DNA of 64,000 nt from positions 816,001 through 880,000 of the forward strand of contig JACCIC010000036.1 of assembly GCA_018907035.1 (NCBI GenBank), in the 5' to 3' direction. Below, piece by piece: positions 63,850-64,000 of the stretch. Source of the stretch: Sycobia sp. Sy_11. Lineage: Eukaryota > Arthropoda > Insecta > Hymenoptera > Epichrysomallidae. Numbering within the stretch: position 1 is the first letter of the stretch; each line of letters starts with the position of its first letter. The position numbers and the translations under genes are program-made. The notes under the pieces are model-generated. The model was not told the DNA's origin and made no database searches. It saw nothing but the letters and a program-made list of their open reading frames with translations.

Positions 63850-64000
63850 GCACTCTTTTCATTCTTATTTTCTAAGCGAAGGGCTAAAAGCCGAATGCAA
63901 CCAACAGCGAGAAAGAAAGAGACTTATTATCCCTTGCACCGAAGTAAGAAAAGATATGAATACGATGAAGAGTGAAGACGCAAGAATGGACCAAAAGTCC

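Overview
The window reads as insect nuclear DNA, most likely from a hymenopteran and possibly an ant. The support is a mitochondrial-clade insect P450 gene in several exons, several mariner families with DD34D-type transposases, non-LTR retrotransposon remnants, Helitron-type termini, an AT-rich background, CpG-rich islands, and a very high density of long (TA)n, (CT/GA)n and (GT)n microsatellites. The organism call is inference. No bacterial features, rRNA genes, CRISPR arrays or operons are seen.

Host genes are sparse, and all supported coding sequence is on the minus strand. At 2.2-7.4 kb lie the first three coding exons of a cytochrome P450 resembling CYP314A1 (shade, ecdysone 20-hydroxylase). 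They are a hydrophobic N-terminal exon, a proline-rich hinge exon (VPGP, LPIIGT) and a third exon ending at LGLVNE. The splice phases agree, but the middle exon carries several apparent one-base frameshifts. The rest of the gene lies left of the window. At 63.0 kb a short exon encodes a signal-peptide-like N-terminus and ends in a consensus donor inside a CpG-rich island. It looks like the first coding exon of a second minus-strand gene whose other exons I could not place.

The rest is intergenic or intronic and full of repeats. At 15.8 and 23.4 kb there are decayed mariners. At 32.3-33.6 kb there is a full-length but broken mariner, and at 38.95-40.18 kb a mariner with a long 250-residue transposase ORF. 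At 40.56-41.81 kb a third mariner family is followed by a 3-kb palindromic composite (41.89-44.87 kb). This composite is bounded by two outward-facing Helitron-like CTAG ends. It holds nested inverted repeats and a 60-bp minisatellite that changes strand. A solo end of the third mariner family follows at 45.2 kb. At 47.1-49.8 kb there is a decayed R2/R4-type non-LTR retrotransposon (RT plus restriction-like endonuclease) with a nested CR1/Jockey-like remnant.

Four repeat sets match no family I can name: a six-copy interspersed family in the first 35 kb, a tRNA-derived SINE with copies at 8.5 and 58.1 kb, a 350-bp repeat present as an inverted pair at 53.5 and 55.9 kb, and the 60-bp minisatellite. 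CpG-rich blocks at 11.2-12.3, 14.5-15.1, 28.6-29.3, 57.7-58.1 and 62.5-63.7 kb are the best candidates for promoters or enhancers.
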